Shown: one piece after another, positions 32,591-35,781 of the stretch
Layout of the letters: the number at the start of each line of letters is the position of its first letter
Position numbering within the stretch: the stretch's first letter is position 1
DNA from: CALAGJ01 sp964293305
Lineage (GTDB): Bacteria > Bacteroidota > Bacteroidia > Chitinophagales > Chitinophagaceae
Direction: 5' to 3'
Length of the DNA: 35,781 nt
Assembly (NCBI GenBank): GCA_964293305.1
Contig: CAXYYO010000036.1
Span: 1-35,781, forward strand
Translations under genes and position numbers: made by a program
The notes under the pieces: generated by a model
The model's input: only the letters and a program-made list of their open reading frames with translations
What the model was told of the DNA's origin: nothing
Databases searched by the model: none

Positions 32591-33700
32591 ATGATTCATA
32601 GGTTTCTTAAAATCTGCACAATTGGTTCCATACTCATTATACAGTCCTGTGAAGATGCAAAAGACCCTGAAAATGACAACAACTTTGATCGAAAAAGTAT
32701 GTTGATGAATTTTGCAGAAAATATCATAGAGCCCGCTTATAAAGATTTACAAACCGAGGTTGCAAACCTGCAATCCAGCATTGTCACTTTTACCGAATCT
32801 AGCTCCATGGCTGATTTAGATAATGCACAGCAAGCTTTTGACAATGCCTATACTTCATGGATGTATGTCAATAGTTTTAACTTTGGCCCAGCCGGTGAAT
32901 CTGGTATCAAAAAAGGGTTAATTGAAGAAATAGGAACTTGGCCTGCCAACACCGCAACAATTGAAAATAATATCATTGCAAACAATACTTCCCTTAACGA
33001 TTTTAATCGGGACAATCGTGGTTTCAATGCAATAGATTATTTAATTTTTGACCCTTCGGGCAATGATGAAACAGTTGTAAATGCATTTACTGCAAGTACA
33101 AACAGAATAAATTATTTATTGGCTTTAATCAATAAATTAAAAACACAAACTGATGAAGTAGTGGTAGCTTGGGACGGGTCGTACAAAGACGATTTTATAA
33201 ATAATGATGGTACAGATGTAGGTAGCAGCACTTCACAGATGTATAATGAATTTGTACGAAACTTTGAAGCCATTAAAAACTTTAAAGTAGGAATACCTTT
33301 AGGATTGAGAATAGGACAAACAAGTACAGAAGCAACAAAAGTAGAAACAAGATATTCAGCACTCAGTTTTAAATATATAGAACTGAATGTTGAGGCCATT
33401 GATAAATGCTGGCAGGGTATCAGCAAATCAGGAATTGATGGTATTGGATGGAAGGAATATCTACTATCTGTTACTGGTGGCCCAGACTTAGTAAGTCGTA
33501 CAGAAACACAAATGGCCGTTATCAAAAATGCTTTGGCAGACATCCCCCAAACGCCATCATTTGAAATACAAATTATAACAAACTTCAATGTCTGGAGCAA
33601 CCTACATACACAATTGCAAATTCAACTCCCAAACTATAAAAGTGAAATGAGCAGTCTCCTAGGATTAGCCATTACATTTAGTAGTGGAGACGGGGATTAA
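32591..33700 (+). CDS. Imelysin-family (M75-like) lipoprotein with altered GxHxxE motif
   Basis: This lipoprotein is 369 residues from the chosen start. The ATG at 32591 gives a compact signal peptide (IHRFLK, then ICTIGSILIIQSC) with lipid-anchor Cys20; an ATG 33 bases upstream at 32558 is in frame and possible. 'NFAENIIEPAYKDLQTEV', 'AYTSWMYVNSFNFGPAG' and the late 'LPNYKSEMSSLLGLAITFSSGDGD' are imelysin-like. The signature GxHxxE is here G144-F-N-A-I-D149: His becomes Asn and Glu becomes Asp, which would disturb metal binding or activity proposed for that motif. Family members are linked to iron uptake. It lies between the DUF4856 and HTTM genes on the same strand. Confidence 0.88.
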   Translation: MIHRFLKICTIGSILIIQSCEDAKDPENDNNFDRKSMLMNFAENIIEPAYKDLQTEVANLQSSIVTFTESSSMADLDNAQQAFDNAYTSWMYVNSFNFGPAGESGIKKGLIEEIGTWPANTATIENNIIANNTSLNDFNRDNRGFNAIDYLIFDPSGNDETVVNAFTASTNRINYLLALINKLKTQTDEVVVAWDGSYKDDFINNDGTDVGSSTSQMYNEFVRNFEAIKNFKVGIPLGLRIGQTSTEATKVETRYSALSFKYIELNVEAIDKCWQGISKSGIDGIGWKEYLLSVTGGPDLVSRTETQMAVIKNALADIPQTPSFEIQIITNFNVWSNLHTQLQIQLPNYKSEMSSLLGLAITFSSGDGD

Positions 33701-33717
33701 CATCAATCATTCATCAC

Positions 33718-35082
33718 ATGATTCTTTCTGTACGAAGTAGCTTAAAGTATATACTGCAAAAGCAGATTAATATTGCTCCTTTGGTCAGTTTTCGCATCAT
33801 ATTTGGCATACTGATGATGATCAGTACGGCTCGCTTTATGGCGCTGGGCTGGATTGAAGATCACTATACAAATCCCGTTTTTCATTTTAAATATTTTGGT
33901 TTCGAATGGGTGGAGCCACTAGGTGTACAAGGCATGTATGCGCTGCATATTATTTTGCTTATTGCCGCTTTATTCGTTACCCTTGGTTTATTTTATAGAA
34001 TAGCAGCTGCCATCGTATTTATTTGTTTTACTTATACAGAACTTATAGATCTTAGTTACTATTTAAACCATTATTATTTTGTAAGCCTCATAAGCTTAAT
34101 GATGGTACTGCTACCAGCAAACAGAAGCCTATCATTGGATGTTATACGAAAACCCCTACTATACTGTAACAGAGTGCCATCATGGTGTATAGGCATTTTA
34201 AAACTACAACTTGCCATAGTATATATCTGTGCCGGGCTTATAAAAATTAATTATACTTGGCTCATAGAGGCCTTGCCCCTGCGTATTTGGCTGCCGGCGC
34301 ACAATACCATCCCGCTACTAGGCCCATTTTTTGCATGGCATTATACACCTTGGATATTTAGCTGGGCAGGTATGCTTTATGATACAACCATCGTATTTTG
34401 GCTCATAAATACACGTACCAGATTTTGGGCATTTCTATCTGTTATTGTATTTCATGGGTTAACGGGTTTGTTATTTCAGATTGGTGTATTCCCGCTTGTA
34501 ATGATTGCAGCTACAACCCTATTTTTTTCAGCAGCTTGGCATGAACGAATACAGCTATTTCTTGCAAAAAAAATACATGCCCAACAACTCATTTTTTTAC
34601 AAAGACAAGGTAGCTATCAATGGCAAGTGCCAAAATCTTTAATGAAAATTTCTTACTGGTTAATTGGCGTATATTTTTTCTTCCAAATCCTCTTTCCCTG
34701 GCGTTTTTTATTGTATAATGGAAATATGTACTGGACAGAGCAAGGTTATCGTTTTGGATGGCGGGTTATGCTGATGGAGAAAGCAGGCACGGCCACTTTT
34801 TATATAACGGATACCCGTACAAACCGAATAGGAGAAGTATTTAATAGCGACTTCCTAAACCCACATCAAGAAAAGCAAATGGCCATGCAGCCGGATATGA
34901 TACTACAATACGCACATTTTCTCGGTAAGCATTATGAAGCAGCGGGCATCTATCAACCTGTAGTAAAAGCCCATGTATTCGTTACACTCAATGGGGCTCC
35001 AAGCCGTTTATATATTGATTCCACTGTAGATTTGATGCAGGTAAAAGATGGATGGGCAAATAAGGATTGGGTGCTGAAATAG
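33718..35082 (+). CDS. HTTM-domain membrane protein (vitamin K-dependent gamma-carboxylase-like)
   Basis: This 454-residue protein has an N-terminal HTTM membrane domain with several hydrophobic segments (residues about 15-290) and a soluble C-terminal part. 'SFRIIFGILMMISTARFMALGWIE' and 'YLNHYYFVSLISLMMVLLPANR' are typical of bacterial gamma-carboxylase-like HTTM proteins, and 'YICAGLIKINYTWL' and 'YRFGWRVMLMEKAGTATFY' also fit. Bacterial members are not shown to carboxylate glutamate, so the activity is open. It begins 17 bases after the imelysin stop and completes the DUF4856/imelysin/HTTM set. In relatives this set often accompanies a TonB-dependent receptor, which is not seen before the window ends. 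Confidence 0.88.
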   Translation: MILSVRSSLKYILQKQINIAPLVSFRIIFGILMMISTARFMALGWIEDHYTNPVFHFKYFGFEWVEPLGVQGMYALHIILLIAALFVTLGLFYRIAAAIVFICFTYTELIDLSYYLNHYYFVSLISLMMVLLPANRSLSLDVIRKPLLYCNRVPSWCIGILKLQLAIVYICAGLIKINYTWLIEALPLRIWLPAHNTIPLLGPFFAWHYTPWIFSWAGMLYDTTIVFWLINTRTRFWAFLSVIVFHGLTGLLFQIGVFPLVMIAATTLFFSAAWHERIQLFLAKKIHAQQLIFLQRQGSYQWQVPKSLMKISYWLIGVYFFFQILFPWRFLLYNGNMYWTEQGYRFGWRVMLMEKAGTATFYITDTRTNRIGEVFNSDFLNPHQEKQMAMQPDMILQYAHFLGKHYEAAGIYQPVVKAHVFVTLNGAPSRLYIDSTVDLMQVKDGWANKDWVLK

Positions 35083-35494
35083 TGTCAAGCAAATAAATGT
35101 CTTCTACAGTTTGGCTATAAACTTCTTGGAGAATCTTATAACTTATAATACCAAAAATTATAAGCTATTTACAAATTATAAATGGGGAATTTATCCGTAG
35201 TTTTTTTCGCCCTACGGGCAATGATGATGCCGTATCCATCATTGCAGGTGAAACGGGGCAAGGTCAAAAACTAAAATCTTTTTTCAAATAACCTTTAAAG
35301 AAATTATAGCTTCCAAATTAAATCTGGTGGAGGAAAAATAATGAATAAAAGGGTTTAAATATTTATAAACTGCATCAATAGTTTTAATACTTTTGTTAGG
35401 ACGGTTAAAAAACATTTTAGGTATTTATCCTGAAGCAACCGTTTACAAACGCTTAAAAACGAATGTTTCGTATTGAACTAAAAAACTAATAATC
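35083..35494. other. Non-coding stretch with hairpins after the HTTM gene
   Basis: I see no intact gene. CTTATAAT (35142-35149) pairs with ATTATAAG (35157-35164), about 60 bases after the HTTM stop, but without a T-run, so it is at best a weak terminator. CCGTAG/CTACGG (35195-35200 with 35212-35217) is directly followed by GCAATGATG/CATCATTGC (35218-35226 with 35237-35245), a strong 9-bp stem. The second pair falls inside an open remnant described separately. Confidence 0.4.
35142..35291 (+). pseudogene. Open remnant without a start codon, possible gene fragment
   Basis: A 49-codon open stretch ends at a TAA at 35289-35291. It has no ATG near its beginning and is preceded by a stop. The translated end (RPTGNDDAVSIIAGETGQG, then QKLKSFFK) is polar and protein-like, with higher GC than its surroundings, unlike random AT-rich intergenic sequence. 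I do not recognise a family. It could be the tail of a gene truncated by rearrangement, or chance. Confidence 0.25.
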
Positions 35495-35781
35495 AAACAT
35501 ATAGATAGGCGGAGTTGCGTTTATTTAAATGTTACCAGCAAGTGTAACAGACGACAGTGCAACGACAAACAGACGACTATAAACGAGAAAAAAGTAAACC
35601 ATTTTGACAGGTGACCAACGACATAAAAACGATACAACATTTGGACAGCGAGTAAGCCGACACTCCTTGCCGACCCTTCTGTGTTTTAATTTTTTTCCCA
35701 CCGCACAAAATATTTTGAAATTCTACGCCAGCCGCACAAATGGCACATTTGGTTTTGCCCGACACACAAGCCGACCGTTCG
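35495..35781. repeat. Compositionally distinct terminal segment, likely part of a repeated accessory element
   Basis: The last ~285 bases differ from the rest of the window: more C and G, many CGAC words and three GCCGAC copies. TGTTAC/GTAACA forms a 6-bp stem near 35529-35549, and CAAATG-GCA-CATTTG a stem-loop at 35737-35751. A 62-codon minus-strand frame (35577-35765) includes a CxxC but has no family resemblance and low-complexity origins. The style resembles multi-copy intergenic or cassette-associated sequence I have seen in Bacteroidota drafts, where such repeats often end contigs. That recollection is not a database result. Confidence 0.35.

Noticed and set aside
33112..33600. 162-codon minus-strand frame inside the imelysin gene
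   Set aside because: Fully antisense to a recognisable family member; no signal, motif or upstream promoter supports it.
35577..35765. 62-codon minus-strand frame with a CxxC motif near the right edge
   Set aside because: One CxxC in a short frame inside a repeat-like segment is weak; no hydrophobic core or family resemblance.
1..35781. CRISPR arrays, tRNA or rRNA genes
   Set aside because: I saw no regularly spaced direct repeats, no cloverleaf-like sequence with a TTC loop, and no rRNA-like stretch.

Overview
The window looks like a chromosomal segment of a Bacteroidota bacterium, most likely a Chitinophagia or Sphingobacteriia relative. The evidence is AT-rich sequence (judged by eye), start codons preceded by A-rich stretches rather than strong Shine-Dalgarno sites, repeated TAnnTTTG promoter boxes typical of this phylum, 'SC-KKE' lipoproteins, an ~830-residue SLBB export protein and a DUF4856/imelysin/HTTM gene set. 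I see no rRNA, tRNA, CRISPR array or intact insertion sequence.

Region 1 (1-17.6 kb) is a surface-polysaccharide locus built as two divergent operons. Leftward from 4.3 kb run nucleotide-sugar genes: a WbpE-like aminotransferase, UDP-glucuronate decarboxylase, a UDP-HexNAc-type dehydrogenase and RmlD. Rightward from 4.7 kb run the Wzx/Wzy-type assembly genes: SLBB exporter, Wzz-like chain-length protein, GT2, flippase, polymerase, three GT4 transferases, a UDP-glucuronate 4-epimerase and RmlB. Most right-hand genes overlap or nearly touch. The divergent gap carries a promoter for each operon. On the right-hand side there is also a short leader with two hairpins, the second a strong intrinsic terminator, which suggests transcription attenuation of the export operon. 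RmlA and RmlC are not in the window, and RmlB has an unusual Asp in its NAD-binding glycine motif.

Region 2 (17.7-22.1 kb) starts with a leftward secreted esterase. It is followed by a rightward four-gene group that looks copper-related: a small Cys-containing membrane protein, an MbnP-like lipoprotein, an MbnH/MauG-like di-haem lipoprotein and an outer-membrane-type protein whose mature end begins with a CDICGCG motif. No methanobactin genes are visible.

Region 3 (22.1-31.3 kb) is mostly conserved housekeeping or accessory genes: a MATE transporter, EF-G (fusA), an RluA pseudouridine synthase, a SpoU/TrmH methyltransferase, thioredoxin reductase, an unrecognised secreted protein and a CPA2 cation/proton antiporter. 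Two intergenic structures stand out. One is a 177-bp MITE-like element with 20-bp terminal inverted repeats and internal hairpins (22157-22333). The other is a 14-bp perfect inverted repeat whose inner arm covers the likely MATE start codon (23763-23874).

Region 4 (31.4-35.1 kb) is a lipoprotein/imelysin/HTTM operon of the sort usually linked to iron acquisition. The last 700 bases hold no convincing intact gene. They contain an ORF remnant and a compositionally distinct stretch rich in CGAC and GCCGAC words, resembling a repeated accessory element.
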